Source of the DNA: Phocaeicola_A sp036804505
GTDB taxonomy: Bacteria > Bacteroidota > Bacteroidia > Bacteroidales > Bacteroidaceae
NCBI GenBank assembly: GCA_036804505.1
Contig: DAIRSI010000012.1
Location: 1 to 64,000, forward strand
Length of the DNA stretch: 64,000 bases
Reading direction: 5' to 3'
Part shown: one piece after another, positions 54,525 to 64,000 of the stretch
Layout of the letters: every line of letters starts with the position of its first letter
Numbering within the stretch: the stretch's first letter is position 1
The notes under the pieces: model-generated
What the model saw: only the letters and a program-made list of their open reading frames with translations
What the model was told of the DNA's origin: nothing
Database searches by the model: none
Translations under genes and position numbers: made by a program

Positions 54525-57038
54525 CTACTTTTCAATACTTATCAAAATATTGTCTTTTTCTTTATCCCAATCCAAAAGAATGGTCTCTCCAGAAAGGATT
54601 GTTTCATTGACAAGTTTTTCGGCAATTCCGTCTTCTACATAGTTCTGTATAGCTCTTTTCAGAGGACGGGCTCCAAATTGAACATCATATCCTTTGGCTG
54701 CAATTCCACGTTTAGCCTCATCAGTAATCTGGATGTGATATCCTAAAGTATTTATTCTCTTGACAACACCGGACAATTCAATGTCGGCAATCTTGATAAT
54801 GGCGTCGAGATTGAGTTGATCGAAGGTTATAATTTCATCCAATCGGTTGATAAATTCTGGTGCAAAGGTTTTGTTAAGAGCTTTCTGTATGATGCTTCTC
54901 GACAAAGTCTTGTTGTTATCGAATGAACCGGAAGTGAATCCGATGCCATTACCGAATTCCTTCAATTGTTTTGTTCCGATATTGGATGTCATGATGATAA
55001 CTGTATTTTTGAAATCCACATAGCGGCCGGTACTGTCTGTAAGTCTTCCTTCATCCATTACCTGAAGGAGGAGGTTGAATACATCAGGATGAGCTTTTTC
55101 TATTTCATCCAAAAGTACAATGGAATAGGGCTTACGACGCACTTGTTCAGTCAATTGTCCACCTTCTTCATAACCTACATATCCCGGAGGAGCTCCGACA
55201 AGCCTGGAAACGGTGAATTTTTCCATGTATTCACTCATGTCAATACGGATGAGAGCATCTGTTGTGCCAAACATGAATTTAGCTAATTCTTTGGCTAATT
55301 GAGTTTTTCCTACACCAGTAGGTCCAAGAAACAGAAATGTACCGATAGGCTTGTTGGGATCCTTTAAGCCAACACGGCTGCGCAGGATGGCTTTTACCAA
55401 TTTTTCTACTGCTGTATCTTGGTCGATGATATGTTTCAAGAGTTCACTCTTCATATCTTTCAATCTTGATTCTTCAGATTGAGCCATACGCTGGACCGGT
55501 ATTCCGGTTATCATGGACACTACATCTGCAATTTGCGTTTCATCGACGGTCTCTCGGTTTTCTTTGAGGTTTTTCTCCCAATCAAGTTTCATGGATTCCA
55601 GACTTTCCTCCAATTCCTTCTCCTGATCACGATAGCTGGCAGCAAGCTCGAAATTCTGTTGCTTAACGGCTTCGTTTTTCTTTGTCTGAGCTTCAGCTAC
55701 AAGCTTTTCCTGTTCCTCAATATTTTTGGGTACATTGATATTGTGTAGATGGACCCTTGCACCGGCTTCATCTAAAGCATCTATAGCTTTGTCAGGAAAA
55801 AAACGGTCAGAGACATAACGTTCTGTCAGTTTGACACAAGCCTCGAGGGCTGCGTCTGTATAACTAACGTTGTGATGCTCTTCGTATTTGTCCTTAATAT
55901 TCTTTAGAATACATAACGTTTCGTCGGAAGAAGTAGGCTCAACGATAATTTTTTGGAATCTGCGTTCAAGGGCTCCGTCTTTTTCGATGCTATTGCGATA
56001 TTCGTCAAGGGTCGTTGCGCCGATACACTGGAGTTCACCACGTGCAAGAGCTGGTTTCAACATGTTGGCTGCATCCATAGATCCCGGAGTTGAACCGGCA
56101 CCTACAATGGTATGTATCTCATCAATGAATAGGATGATATTTGGATTTTTCTGTAATTCATTCAATATGGAACGAATTCTTTCTTCAAATTGTCCACGAT
56201 ATTTAGTACCTGCAACCACCGAAGTCATATCCAAAGCTATGACACGCTTATCAAAAAGAATCCGGGATACTTTTTTTTGAACGATGCGCAGTGCCAGTCC
56301 TTCCACAATGGCGGATTTTCCTACACCGGGATTACCGATGAGAATCGGATTATTTTTCTTTCTGCGGCTGAGAATCTGGGCAACTCTTTCTATTTCCTTT
56401 TCTCTTCCGACAACAGGATCAAGTTTTCCTTCCATAGCTGCTGCCGTCATGTCTATACCAAAGTTGTCAATGACAGGGGTATTGTTGTTCTGCTTAGTCT
56501 GGGTCTGGCTGTTTCCCATTCGTGAACCATTGGATGGGGAAATGTTCTTTTCATCTTCATCTTCTTCTTGTGAGAGACCCATACCGGACTTTATATCTGG
56601 TTTTAGCATAATTTGTTCAATGACAGTATCATAGTAGACATTCATATTATTAAGAACTCGGGTTGCCATATTGTCGAATTTCAAAATAGCCAATAGCATA
56701 TGTTCTGTATCAGCGATTGGCTCTTTAAGTTTTCTAGCTTCCAGAATACATAATTTCAATACTTTTGAAGCTTCATTATTCAAGGTGATATTAGCTCCAT
56801 CTGTAAATGGAAGTACTTGTTCTCCTGCAACCTGGCTCAATTGATTCTCAATTTCTGACTTAATGTTTTGCAAATTGACATGTAATGAATGAAGTATTGT
56901 AATAGCGCGTCCTTCCCCTTCACGTAATAATCCTAACAATAGATGGCCTGGACCAATATAATTGTCATCTAAACGGTTCGCCTCTTCTTTGCTGTAGACT
57001 AATATGTCGGATACACGTTGTGAAAATTGATTATTCAT
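54525..57038 (-). CDS. clpC: ClpC-type AAA+ protease ATPase subunit
   Basis: An 837-residue Clp/Hsp100 unfoldase. Two N-terminal Clp_N repeats (NNQFSQRVSDILVYSKEEA, residues 1-145), AAA-1 with GNPGVGKSA and LFIDEIHT, a middle UVR-like coiled segment (EEQEKLVAEAQTKKNEAVKQ), AAA-2 with GPTGVGKTQ and a C-terminal D2-small domain. The ATG at 57038 is chosen because AGGAGG lies 11 nt upstream, rare in this phylum, and because family members begin near MNNQFS. It likely feeds ClpP, not present here. Confidence 0.95.
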   Translation of the reverse strand: MNNQFSQRVSDILVYSKEEANRLDDNYIGPGHLLLGLLREGEGRAITILHSLHVNLQNIKSEIENQLSQVAGEQVLPFTDGANITLNNEASKVLKLCILEARKLKEPIADTEHMLLAILKFDNMATRVLNNMNVYYDTVIEQIMLKPDIKSGMGLSQEEDEDEKNISPSNGSRMGNSQTQTKQNNNTPVIDNFGIDMTAAAMEGKLDPVVGREKEIERVAQILSRRKKNNPILIGNPGVGKSAIVEGLALRIVQKKVSRILFDKRVIALDMTSVVAGTKYRGQFEERIRSILNELQKNPNIILFIDEIHTIVGAGSTPGSMDAANMLKPALARGELQCIGATTLDEYRNSIEKDGALERRFQKIIVEPTSSDETLCILKNIKDKYEEHHNVSYTDAALEACVKLTERYVSDRFFPDKAIDALDEAGARVHLHNINVPKNIEEQEKLVAEAQTKKNEAVKQQNFELAASYRDQEKELEESLESMKLDWEKNLKENRETVDETQIADVVSMITGIPVQRMAQSEESRLKDMKSELLKHIIDQDTAVEKLVKAILRSRVGLKDPNKPIGTFLFLGPTGVGKTQLAKELAKFMFGTTDALIRIDMSEYMEKFTVSRLVGAPPGYVGYEEGGQLTEQVRRKPYSIVLLDEIEKAHPDVFNLLLQVMDEGRLTDSTGRYVDFKNTVIIMTSNIGTKQLKEFGNGIGFTSGSFDNNKTLSRSIIQKALNKTFAPEFINRLDEIITFDQLNLDAIIKIADIELSGVVKRINTLGYHIQITDEAKRGIAAKGYDVQFGARPLKRAIQNYVEDGIAEKLVNETILSGETILLDWDKEKDNILISIEK

Positions 57039-57049
57039 ATAAATATTAA

Positions 57050-57055
57050 CCTCCT
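57050..57055 (-). promoter_or_regulatory. Shine-Dalgarno site deciding the clpC start
   Basis: Minus strand AGGAGG, 11 nt before ATG 57038. A -7 box TATCTTTG lies at 57071-57078 on the same strand. The upstream codons to 57098 would cross both and are not used. Confidence 0.6.
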
Positions 57056-57254
57056 GAATTAATTGTTTTACAAAGATACTGATATTTTTTTGTTTCACTT
57101 CTTTTTTGAATAATTACTAACAAAACGCGTGCCATAATATTAATGGTGCTAATCTTCATTTTTTCAAATAAAAACTTTGAGATATCCCTAAAAAGAAGTA
57201 ATTTAGCATGATTTTTACGAAATACAGCAAATGTTAAATTAATTATTTTCCTAA

Positions 57255-59777
57255 ATGCTTGAACAAGACAGAATTATAAAAATAAACATCGAGGAAGAAA
57301 TGAAAACTTCATACATTGATTATTCAATGTCTGTGATTGTTGCTCGTGCTCTTCCTGATGTAAGAGATGGTTTTAAACCCGTTCATCGTAGAATCCTTTT
57401 TGGGATGATGGAACTTGGAAATACGTCCGATAAACCGCATAAGAAATCAGCGAGAATTGTCGGTGAGGTTTTAGGTAAGTATCATCCTCATGGAGATTCT
57501 TCCGTTTATGGGGCTTTAGTAAGAATGGCTCAGGATTGGGCTATGAGGTATCCATTAGTTGATGGTCAGGGTAACTTCGGTTCAATAGATGGTGACAGTG
57601 CTGCAGCTATGCGTTATACAGAAGCGCGACTGGAAAAAATAGGGGAGGACATGATGCAGGATCTTTATAAAGAAACTGTAGATATGCAACCTAATTTTGA
57701 TGACACACTGAAAGAACCTACCGTTTTACCTACCCGAATACCTAATTTGTTGGTAAACGGAGCTTCAGGTATTGCTGTAGGTATGGCTACAAATATGCCT
57801 ACTCACAACCTTGGGGAAGTCATTGATGCTTGTATTGCATATATTGATGATAATGACATTGATATTGATGGATTGATGAAATTTGTCAAAGCTCCTGATT
57901 TCCCGACAGGTGGATATATATATGGAATAAGAGGAGTAAGGGATGCCTATGAAACGGGTCGTGGCAGAATTATTATGCGTGCAAAAGCTGAAATAGAATC
58001 AACTTCTTCACATGATAAGATTATCGTGTCCGAAATCCCATACGGTGTTAACAAGGCGGAACTTATTAAATACATAGCAGATTTAGTTAAGGAAAAGAAA
58101 ATTGATGGCATTACAAATGCGAATGATGAATCGGATAGAGAGGGTATGCGCATTGTTATTGATGTAAGTAAAGATGCTAATGCAAATGTAGTATTAAACA
58201 AATTGTTTAAAATGACCCAGTTGCAGACATCTTTCAGTGTTAATAACATTGCTCTGGTTCATGGTCGCCCAAAGATTCTGTCCTTAAAGGATTGTATCAA
58301 GTATTTTGTAGAGCATAGACATGATGTGGTTATCCGTCGCACTGAATATGACTTGCGTAAGTCCAAAGAACGTGCACACATTCTTGAAGGCTTAATAGTA
58401 GCCTCGGATAATATAGATGAAGTTGTACATATTATTAAGTCTGCTTCGACTCCAAACGATGCTATTTCAGGTTTGATGAATCGTTTTAATTTGTCAGATA
58501 TTCAATCAAAGGCCATTGTCGAGATGCGCTTGCGCCAGTTAACCGGCCTTATGCAAGATCAGTTGCATGCTGAATATGATGACTTAATGAAATTGATCGA
58601 ATATTTGGAACAAATACTTAATGACCCTGAACTTTGTAAAAAGGTTATAAAAGACGAACTTGTAGAAGTTAAAGAAAAATATGGAGATCCCCGTCGTACG
58701 GTTGTTGTTCCAAGTTCAGAGGAATTTGATCCGGAAGATTTCTATTCAGATGATGATATGGTAATCACAATTTCTCATTTGGGTTATATCAAACGTACTC
58801 CGTTGACGGAATTTAGAACCCAGAACAGAGGCGGAGTAGGGGCAAAGGGTAGTGAGACACGTGATGAAGATTTTGTTGAAAATATTTATCCAGCAACTAT
58901 GCACAATATGATGCTCTTCTTTACTCAAAAGGGTAAGTGCTATTGGTTGAAAGTATATGATATTCCAGAAGGAACTAAGAATTCTAAAGGAAGAGCTATA
59001 CAGAATCTTTTGAATATTGATTCAGACGATGCAGTGAATGCTGTTATTCATGTTAAGAATTTAACTGATCAAGATTTTATTTTGAGTCATTATTTAATTT
59101 TCTGTACACAGAATGGTGTTATTAAGAAAACTTGTTTGGAGCAGTATTCTCGTCCGCGTCAAAACGGCGTAATAGCAATAAATATTCGTGAAGATGACAA
59201 AGTTGTTGACGTTGTGATGACCAATGGTTCTGATGAGATTATTATTGCAGACAGGAATGGAAGGGCAATCAGATTTAATGAAAGTGCAGTTCGTGAAATG
59301 GGACGAACCGCTACCGGTGTGAGAGGCATGACATTGGATTCCGATGATCAGGTTATAGGTATGATATGCATACATGATCCAGAGAATGAAACAATCATGG
59401 TTGTATCTGAACAAGGATATGGAAAACGTTCTGATGTAGAGGATTATCGTGTAACAAATCGTGGATGCAAAGGTGTCAAGACTCTCAATATAACAGAAAA
59501 AACTGGAAAACTGGTGGCAATTAAAAATGTAACTGATGATAATGACTTGATGATTATTAATAAATCAGGAATAGCCATTAGGATTAAAGTATCCAATGTC
59601 AGGGTTATGGGCAGAGCAACTCAAGGTGTACGCCTGATTAATCTTGAGAAGCGTAATGATGAAATCAGTTCGGTATGTAAAGTAGAATCTGAAGTTGAAG
59701 AGGAACCGCAAATAGCGGATCATGAAGACAATGCTGAAATACAGATAGATGATTCCAATGATAATATGAACAATTAA
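57255..59777 (+). CDS. gyrA: DNA gyrase subunit A
   Basis: An 840-residue GyrA. Winged-helix and tower region with catalytic Tyr121 in AAAMRYTEA; quinolone region HPHGDSSVYG (Ser82 and Gly86 correspond to E. coli Ser83 and Asp87); C-terminal beta-pinwheel with the GyrA box-like QNRGGVGAKG and an acidic tail. It introduces negative supercoils with GyrB, encoded elsewhere. The TPR gene follows after 11 nt, so they are probably co-transcribed. Confidence 0.97.
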   Translation: MLEQDRIIKINIEEEMKTSYIDYSMSVIVARALPDVRDGFKPVHRRILFGMMELGNTSDKPHKKSARIVGEVLGKYHPHGDSSVYGALVRMAQDWAMRYPLVDGQGNFGSIDGDSAAAMRYTEARLEKIGEDMMQDLYKETVDMQPNFDDTLKEPTVLPTRIPNLLVNGASGIAVGMATNMPTHNLGEVIDACIAYIDDNDIDIDGLMKFVKAPDFPTGGYIYGIRGVRDAYETGRGRIIMRAKAEIESTSSHDKIIVSEIPYGVNKAELIKYIADLVKEKKIDGITNANDESDREGMRIVIDVSKDANANVVLNKLFKMTQLQTSFSVNNIALVHGRPKILSLKDCIKYFVEHRHDVVIRRTEYDLRKSKERAHILEGLIVASDNIDEVVHIIKSASTPNDAISGLMNRFNLSDIQSKAIVEMRLRQLTGLMQDQLHAEYDDLMKLIEYLEQILNDPELCKKVIKDELVEVKEKYGDPRRTVVVPSSEEFDPEDFYSDDDMVITISHLGYIKRTPLTEFRTQNRGGVGAKGSETRDEDFVENIYPATMHNMMLFFTQKGKCYWLKVYDIPEGTKNSKGRAIQNLLNIDSDDAVNAVIHVKNLTDQDFILSHYLIFCTQNGVIKKTCLEQYSRPRQNGVIAINIREDDKVVDVVMTNGSDEIIIADRNGRAIRFNESAVREMGRTATGVRGMTLDSDDQVIGMICIHDPENETIMVVSEQGYGKRSDVEDYRVTNRGCKGVKTLNITEKTGKLVAIKNVTDDNDLMIINKSGIAIRIKVSNVRVMGRATQGVRLINLEKRNDEISSVCKVESEVEEEPQIADHEDNAEIQIDDSNDNMNN

Positions 59778-59788
59778 TTTTATAGAGT

Positions 59789-61003
59789 ATGAAAAAATTA
59801 TTATTTTCAGTTGTTTTATTTACTGTTTCTTTTGTAGCTGCAGTTGCACAGGAAAGTAAAGTAAAGGAAGCAAAAAGTATTGCTGATGCGGGAAAAGATT
59901 TCGCTCAAGCAGAAAAATTGATCGATGAGGCAATGCAAAGTCCTGAAACAAAGGATGATGCAAATACCTGGAACGTTGCTGGAGCCATCCAGAAGTTAAT
60001 TAATGAAAAGGAGAATAAGAGCATGTTTCTTAAACAGCCTTATGACACTTTGAAATTATATGGTAGCATTTATAAAATGTTTGACTATTATTTCAAGTGT
60101 GATGAATTAGCTCAGAAGCCTGATGAAAAGGGTAAAATCAAAAATAAATTCAGAAAAGCCAATGCTGAAACTTTAAAAGGCGATCGTGGCAATTTGATTA
60201 ATGGAGGTATTAACTTCTATAATGAAAATAAGAATGAAGAAGCCTACAAATATTTTTCAATGTATATTGAATCAGCAAAGCATCCTATGTTTGAGAAAGA
60301 AAATTTCATGAAAACAGATACATTGTTGAGTCAAGTTGCTTATTACGCTTGTCTGGTAGCTTCTAGAATGAACGACAATAATAAGATTTTGAAATATGCT
60401 TCTATTGCTGCTACTGATAAAGAGTATGGGAAATACGGAAAAGAGTTTGAAGCAAGTGCTTATAAAGCTTTAGGTGATACTGTAAAATGGGTAGCCAGTT
60501 TAAAGGAAGGTATTGACAAATTTCCAGATGATCAGTATTTTTTTGGTAATTTGATCGATTATTATAGTAATAGCAAAAAGAATGATGAAGCAATGAAATT
60601 TGCTGATGAAATGATTGCTAAAGATCCGAATAAACCATTTAATTCTTTTGTTAAGGGATATCTTTATCAAAATGTTAAAGATTGGGATAATGCAATTGAG
60701 GCTTACAAAAAAGCAATTTCTTTAGATTCGAAGTATGCTCAGGCATATTCTAATCTAGGTCTGACATACTGTCAAAGAGCAATTGATTTTGGTGAAAAAG
60801 CTTGTACAGATTTAAATAATCCTCAGTATAAAAAAGATCAGGAAACATTAAAAGGCTTTTATCAAGCAGCTCTTCCTTTTTATGTAAAAGCTCGTGAATT
60901 GAAATCAGATGACAAATCATTGTGGTTAAACGGTCTATATACAATATATTATAAATTGAATATGGAAAAAGAATTCAAAGAGATGGAAGCTTTAATGAAA
61001 TAA
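59789..61003 (+). CDS. Secreted TPR-repeat protein
   Basis: A 404-residue protein with a signal peptide (KKLLFSVVLFTVSFVAAVAQ) and several tetratricopeptide repeats, the clearest being KPFNSFVKGYLYQNVKDWDN with AIEAYKKAISLDSKYAQAYS directly after it. It probably works as a periplasmic or outer-membrane scaffold; no enzyme motif. The position after gyrA is conserved in my recollection of Bacteroidales, but this is not verified here. An intrinsic terminator follows. Confidence 0.85.
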   Translation: MKKLLFSVVLFTVSFVAAVAQESKVKEAKSIADAGKDFAQAEKLIDEAMQSPETKDDANTWNVAGAIQKLINEKENKSMFLKQPYDTLKLYGSIYKMFDYYFKCDELAQKPDEKGKIKNKFRKANAETLKGDRGNLINGGINFYNENKNEEAYKYFSMYIESAKHPMFEKENFMKTDTLLSQVAYYACLVASRMNDNNKILKYASIAATDKEYGKYGKEFEASAYKALGDTVKWVASLKEGIDKFPDDQYFFGNLIDYYSNSKKNDEAMKFADEMIAKDPNKPFNSFVKGYLYQNVKDWDNAIEAYKKAISLDSKYAQAYSNLGLTYCQRAIDFGEKACTDLNNPQYKKDQETLKGFYQAALPFYVKARELKSDDKSLWLNGLYTIYYKLNMEKEFKEMEALMK

Positions 61004-61025
61004 TCTTTTCTATAGAATAAAAATA

Positions 61026-61062
61026 AAGCCATTGATATATATTTGTCAATGGCTTATTTTTT
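61026..61062 (+). terminator. Intrinsic terminator after the gyrA-TPR operon
   Basis: Stem AAGCCATTGA / TCAATGGCTT with a 10 nt loop, then ATTTTTTATG. Confidence 0.7.
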
Positions 61063-61206
61063 ATGTTATATCTTTCATTGGTTTCTATTGTTTTATTTAT
61101 ATCTAATTGAATAGATTATAATTATTTCTAATCAGTATTATGTTTAATTTAAAATGCGAAATTATTATTACTAATAATATAAATACTCCTATTATTTGCC
61201 TTCTAC

Positions 61207-61230
61207 AAAAACAAGATAGTTTGTCTTGTA
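61207..61230 (-). terminator. Weak terminator after the PAP2 gene
   Basis: Minus strand stem ACAAGA / TCTTGT followed by TTTT, 6 nt after the PAP2 stop. Short stem, low certainty. Confidence 0.35.
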
Positions 61231-61235
61231 GATAA

Positions 61236-61925
61236 TTAAAGCGTTGAAAGAACTATTATACTGAGGAAAGACAAATAAAAAATAAGAAGAAGGAAATTAA
61301 TATCTGAAATCAGATAACCTGAAGATGAATATGCTGTAGAATGCCATACGTTGTTCTCTCCAATTTTATTCTTAATCTTTTTATATAAAAGATATACCGA
61401 AATACCTACTACAATTCCAACTAAAGCACCGCAAATAACATCGCCAAAATAATGTACGCCTAAATATATTCTAGAATAAGAATTAAGTATAGCCCAAATT
61501 AATGCAGTAAAGGAAAGATATTTATTTTTTATTATTAAAGAAATAAAAACAAAAGTACTGAAAGTATTAGCTGCATGGCTTGACATAAATCCAAATTTAC
61601 CACCTCTATAGCCATCAACTATATCAACTATGTACATTATTGTTGAATCTTGCGTTGGGCGTAATCGGTGAAATAATGGTTTACATATACCAGAAGTTAT
61701 TTGATCTGATAATGCAATTACAAGTGCTAACATTATAATGGTGAGTAAAATACTTTTCCACCTATTGTTTCTAATAATGACGTATAACAAACAAACAGCA
61801 ACAGGTATCCATGTCCATGTTTCTGTAATGAACATCATTATCTTATCTAATGTCAATGAATCACTGCCGTTTAATGATAAGGTAATCGTTTGATCCTGAT
61901 TTATAAGCCTATATAAATCAATCAT
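61236..61925 (-). CDS. PAP2-family membrane phosphatase
   Basis: A 229-residue integral membrane protein with the three acid-phosphatase motifs: KPLFHRLRP, SSHAANT (PSGH-type, with S for P and A for G) and SRIYLGVHYFGDV. It likely dephosphorylates undecaprenyl pyrophosphate or a phosphatidyl lipid on the periplasmic face. It lies 7 nt after batE and so may be co-transcribed with the Bat genes. Hydrophobic segments appear at residues about 35-55, 60-80, 135-200 and at the C-terminus. Confidence 0.88.
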   Translation of the reverse strand: MIDLYRLINQDQTITLSLNGSDSLTLDKIMMFITETWTWIPVAVCLLYVIIRNNRWKSILLTIIMLALVIALSDQITSGICKPLFHRLRPTQDSTIMYIVDIVDGYRGGKFGFMSSHAANTFSTFVFISLIIKNKYLSFTALIWAILNSYSRIYLGVHYFGDVICGALVGIVVGISVYLLYKKIKNKIGENNVWHSTAYSSSGYLISDINFLLLIFYLSFLSIIVLSTL

Positions 61926-61932
61926 AATTGAA

Positions 61933-62730
61933 TTATATTATTTCTACATTTTTCGTTTGTATCCAACCCACATTTCCATCTTCCATTTGAATTTCTTTCC
62001 AACCTTTCATCGTATTATCTTTAATAAAGACCTTTGTTCCTTCATGTAAAATGAATAAATCGGTTCCACTTTCATTCGGTGTGCTTTTAATTGTAACACT
62101 GGGGGAAATAATGATAGCACCAGTTCGGTTTATTTGGCTATCTTTCAAATTGAAAGCAAAAATATTTGAACATACTGAAATCGTTAGGAAAAGTATGGAA
62201 GAAAAGAATCCTATTTTCTTATATTTCATTTGTTTAGAAAAAAAGTAAAGGATAAAACAACCTATTGATAGAATAAAGGTCAATATTCCTAATATAGCCC
62301 ATTTATCTACACTATACCAATGTGCAATTGATTTTATCCAAGTTATGTAAAAAACTTCCCTTATAGGATTTATCTTGTCTATAGTTTTGCTTCTAGCCAT
62401 ATCTAAATTAAATCGAACATCTTTATCGCCAGGATTCAGAAGCAAGGCACGTTCATAATTTATAATGGCTTTAGCAATTTTATCATTTTTATAGTAGCTA
62501 TTACCTAGATTATAATATATGGCAGTAGATTCCCCCTGGCTCTTTAAAATGTTTTCATATATTTCAATAGCCAAAGAGTAATCTCCTTTTTGGTATGCAC
62601 TGTCTCCTAATACCTTGGTGACATTCTTATTTGTGGAAAAATTTGAGTTTGCTAGTATGTTTGTTGAGAATAAGCAAACAATAATATATATAATTACTTT
62701 TTTCATTTTCGAAGGAATATTAATTTTCAT
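61933..62730 (-). CDS. batE: BatE-like TPR-SH3 protein
   Basis: A 265-residue protein with an export signal (KKVIIYIIVCLFSTNILA), TPRs in residues about 38-115 (SAYQKGDYSLAIEIYENIL, IYYNLGNSYYKNDKIAKAII), two membrane spans near 145-195 and a C-terminal SH3-like domain (GTKVFIKDNTMKGWKEI). This order and the following BatD make it the BatE of the Bacteroides aerotolerance operon. The start at 62730 leaves 2 nt to the batD stop; the ATG at 62706 is an alternative. Confidence 0.85.
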   Translation of the reverse strand: MKINIPSKMKKVIIYIIVCLFSTNILANSNFSTNKNVTKVLGDSAYQKGDYSLAIEIYENILKSQGESTAIYYNLGNSYYKNDKIAKAIINYERALLLNPGDKDVRFNLDMARSKTIDKINPIREVFYITWIKSIAHWYSVDKWAILGILTFILSIGCFILYFFSKQMKYKKIGFFSSILFLTISVCSNIFAFNLKDSQINRTGAIIISPSVTIKSTPNESGTDLFILHEGTKVFIKDNTMKGWKEIQMEDGNVGWIQTKNVEII

Positions 62731-62732
62731 AA

Positions 62733-64000
62733 TTATTTTATTGTATTTTCCATTTCAGTGATGGCATTCGCTGCTTTATCATAAACATTGTCCATTGCTT
62801 GATTAGGATCGCCAGGGGCATATCGGGCAAATTCACATTCATTCATGGCATTTAAATAACTTTTGATAAGCTCTTCCCCTACTCCATATTTTCGTAATTC
62901 GCTTTCAATATTGTCTTTTGACAATTGAGATAGTGGAATGTTTAACTTATCACTTACATAGCCCCATAGTGCTCGTAAAACCTCATCGTAAAATTCATTT
63001 TTCTTATTGTCTTGCAATAATGAACCAGCAGCTTTTAAGCGTTTTGTTGCAACCTTATTAGCTTTTTTATTTTTCATTTTCGCGACATTAGCATTTTCAG
63101 CAATTTGCTTTCTATAAATAATAATAAATAGAACGAATAGAACTAATGGTACAATATAGCATAAGTAATACATGAAAGATCCGAAGAATGTATCTCCTAA
63201 TTTATATACTGTATTATTATTTAATTTAATATATCTGATATCTTGCCCAAGCATTTGCACGTCTTCTTTGTTAGTAAAATCAGAAATGGCTTGAGATGCA
63301 TTTCCATTGCCTTTTTCAACAGTGATTTCAAATTCTTTTGTTTGAATAGTTCTGTAACTTCGACTGTTTATATCAAAGTAGGTAAATTCAATTGCTGGAA
63401 TTTTAAAGTTTCCTGGGTGTCGTGGAACTGCTAGATAGTCAATAATTTTGTTTCCTGTTAGTCCATTTTTCGTTAAAGAAAATTTGTCTGTTACTTTGGG
63501 ATCATAAACCTCGAAATCCTTAGGAAAATTGACTTTTGGATTTCCAATTAATTTCATGTTTCCGGTACCTGAAATTATTAATCTTAAAGTAAGAGCATCA
63601 TTAGTTCGTACTTTATTACTATTTACAGATGAAGACAAGGTGAATTGTCCCACAGCTCCTCCAAATGATGCAGGTTTGTTTCCAGGAAGCGGGCTGACAT
63701 GGATTGTAAGCTGCGGTGCCATGATTGACTTTTTAAATTCGGAGATATTTGTTCCACCATTAAAAAATGCATCGAAGGGATCTACAGATCCAAGTTCTTG
63801 TTCTATAATACCATCGAATTTAATTGAAGGTACAGTTAGTGTTCCTGTTTGCTGAGGAAACAAAACATACTGGCTCCAAACGACGGATTTATAATTTCTT
63901 CCATTAAAATGTTCTAAAGAAAAAGATTTACTTCTTGGCAATTCTACTTCCTGAGTATGGAAACCTTTCAAGTCGGGCATATTTCCGTTTAATTGCGTCA
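62733..64000 (-). CDS. batD: BatD aerotolerance protein, 5' end cut by the window
   Basis: The reading frame stays open through the right edge of the window (before the ATG at 63980 come in-frame codons for TQLNGN), so the start is outside. The visible 422 codons hold BatD-type Ig-like beta domains (QQTGTLTVPSIKFDG, LRLIISGTGNMKLIGNPKVN), one membrane span (YLCYIVPLVLFVLFIIIY) and a helical C-terminal tail. BatD is usually about 600 residues, which fits a missing N-terminal third. It is the periplasmic partner of BatA/BatB, expected further to the right of the window. Confidence 0.88.
   Translation of the reverse strand, partial: TQLNGNMPDLKGFHTQEVELPRSKSFSLEHFNGRNYKSVVWSQYVLFPQQTGTLTVPSIKFDGIIEQELGSVDPFDAFFNGGTNISEFKKSIMAPQLTIHVSPLPGNKPASFGGAVGQFTLSSSVNSNKVRTNDALTLRLIISGTGNMKLIGNPKVNFPKDFEVYDPKVTDKFSLTKNGLTGNKIIDYLAVPRHPGNFKIPAIEFTYFDINSRSYRTIQTKEFEITVEKGNGNASQAISDFTNKEDVQMLGQDIRYIKLNNNTVYKLGDTFFGSFMYYLCYIVPLVLFVLFIIIYRKQIAENANVAKMKNKKANKVATKRLKAAGSLLQDNKKNEFYDEVLRALWGYVSDKLNIPLSQLSKDNIESELRKYGVGEELIKSYLNAMNECEFARYAPGDPNQAMDNVYDKAANAITEMENTIK

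Overview
The window reads as chromosomal DNA of a Bacteroidales bacterium (Bacteroides/Phocaeicola/Prevotella type). The signs are promoters of the TAnnTTTG form with a TTTG/TTG -33 box, almost no Shine-Dalgarno sequences, two giant hybrid two-component regulators, many signal-peptide-bearing glycoside hydrolases, BspA-like leucine-rich-repeat (LRR) proteins and the start of a Bat (aerotolerance) operon. The genus cannot be fixed from sequence alone. No insertion sequence, prophage or CRISPR array was seen.

Layout. (1) 1-11.7 kb is an accessory-looking module: a cytoplasmic LRR protein, a protein kinase with a TPR-rich tail, an AddB-like RecB-family nuclease, an AddA-like helicase-nuclease, a second cytoplasmic LRR protein and an AAA+ ATPase. 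Three of these genes (both LRR genes and the ATPase) carry the same 11-13 nt upstream element exactly 51 nt before a -7 box, and a related element lies before the nuclease/helicase operon. I regard this as the most novel feature of the window. (2) 11.7-38.2 kb is a carbohydrate-degradation region without SusC/SusD: an MGH1/GH63-like enzyme, a DUF554 membrane protein, GH36 alpha-galactosidase, two GH2 enzymes, a GH105-acetylesterase fusion followed by rhamnose mutarotase (rhamnogalacturonan breakdown), two tandem hybrid two-component systems, and a GH31 (PA14-containing)-GH2 operon that would suit xyloglucan-type side chains. (3) 38.2-46.5 kb holds an aquaporin, a repeat-rich gene-free stretch, a phospholipase-D family protein, a small secreted protein, an S41 protease lipoprotein, tRNA-Ser, AMP nucleosidase, an HsdR-N-like protein, holA, a 740 bp AT-rich gap and an XRE regulator. 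(4) 46.5-64 kb is housekeeping: pyrK-pyrD, trmD, ligA, dapA, tRNA-Arg, htpG, clpC, gyrA with a TPR protein, a PAP2 phosphatase, batE and a batD cut by the window edge.

How the parts work together: the rhaM-linked cluster would remove acetyl and unsaturated uronyl groups from rhamnogalacturonan fragments, with the adjacent hybrid sensor as likely regulator; the GH31-GH2 pair lies just downstream of the second sensor. The kinase/nuclease/helicase/ATPase/LRR genes are proposed, on shared promoter architecture only, to be a coordinately induced DNA-processing or defence-like module.
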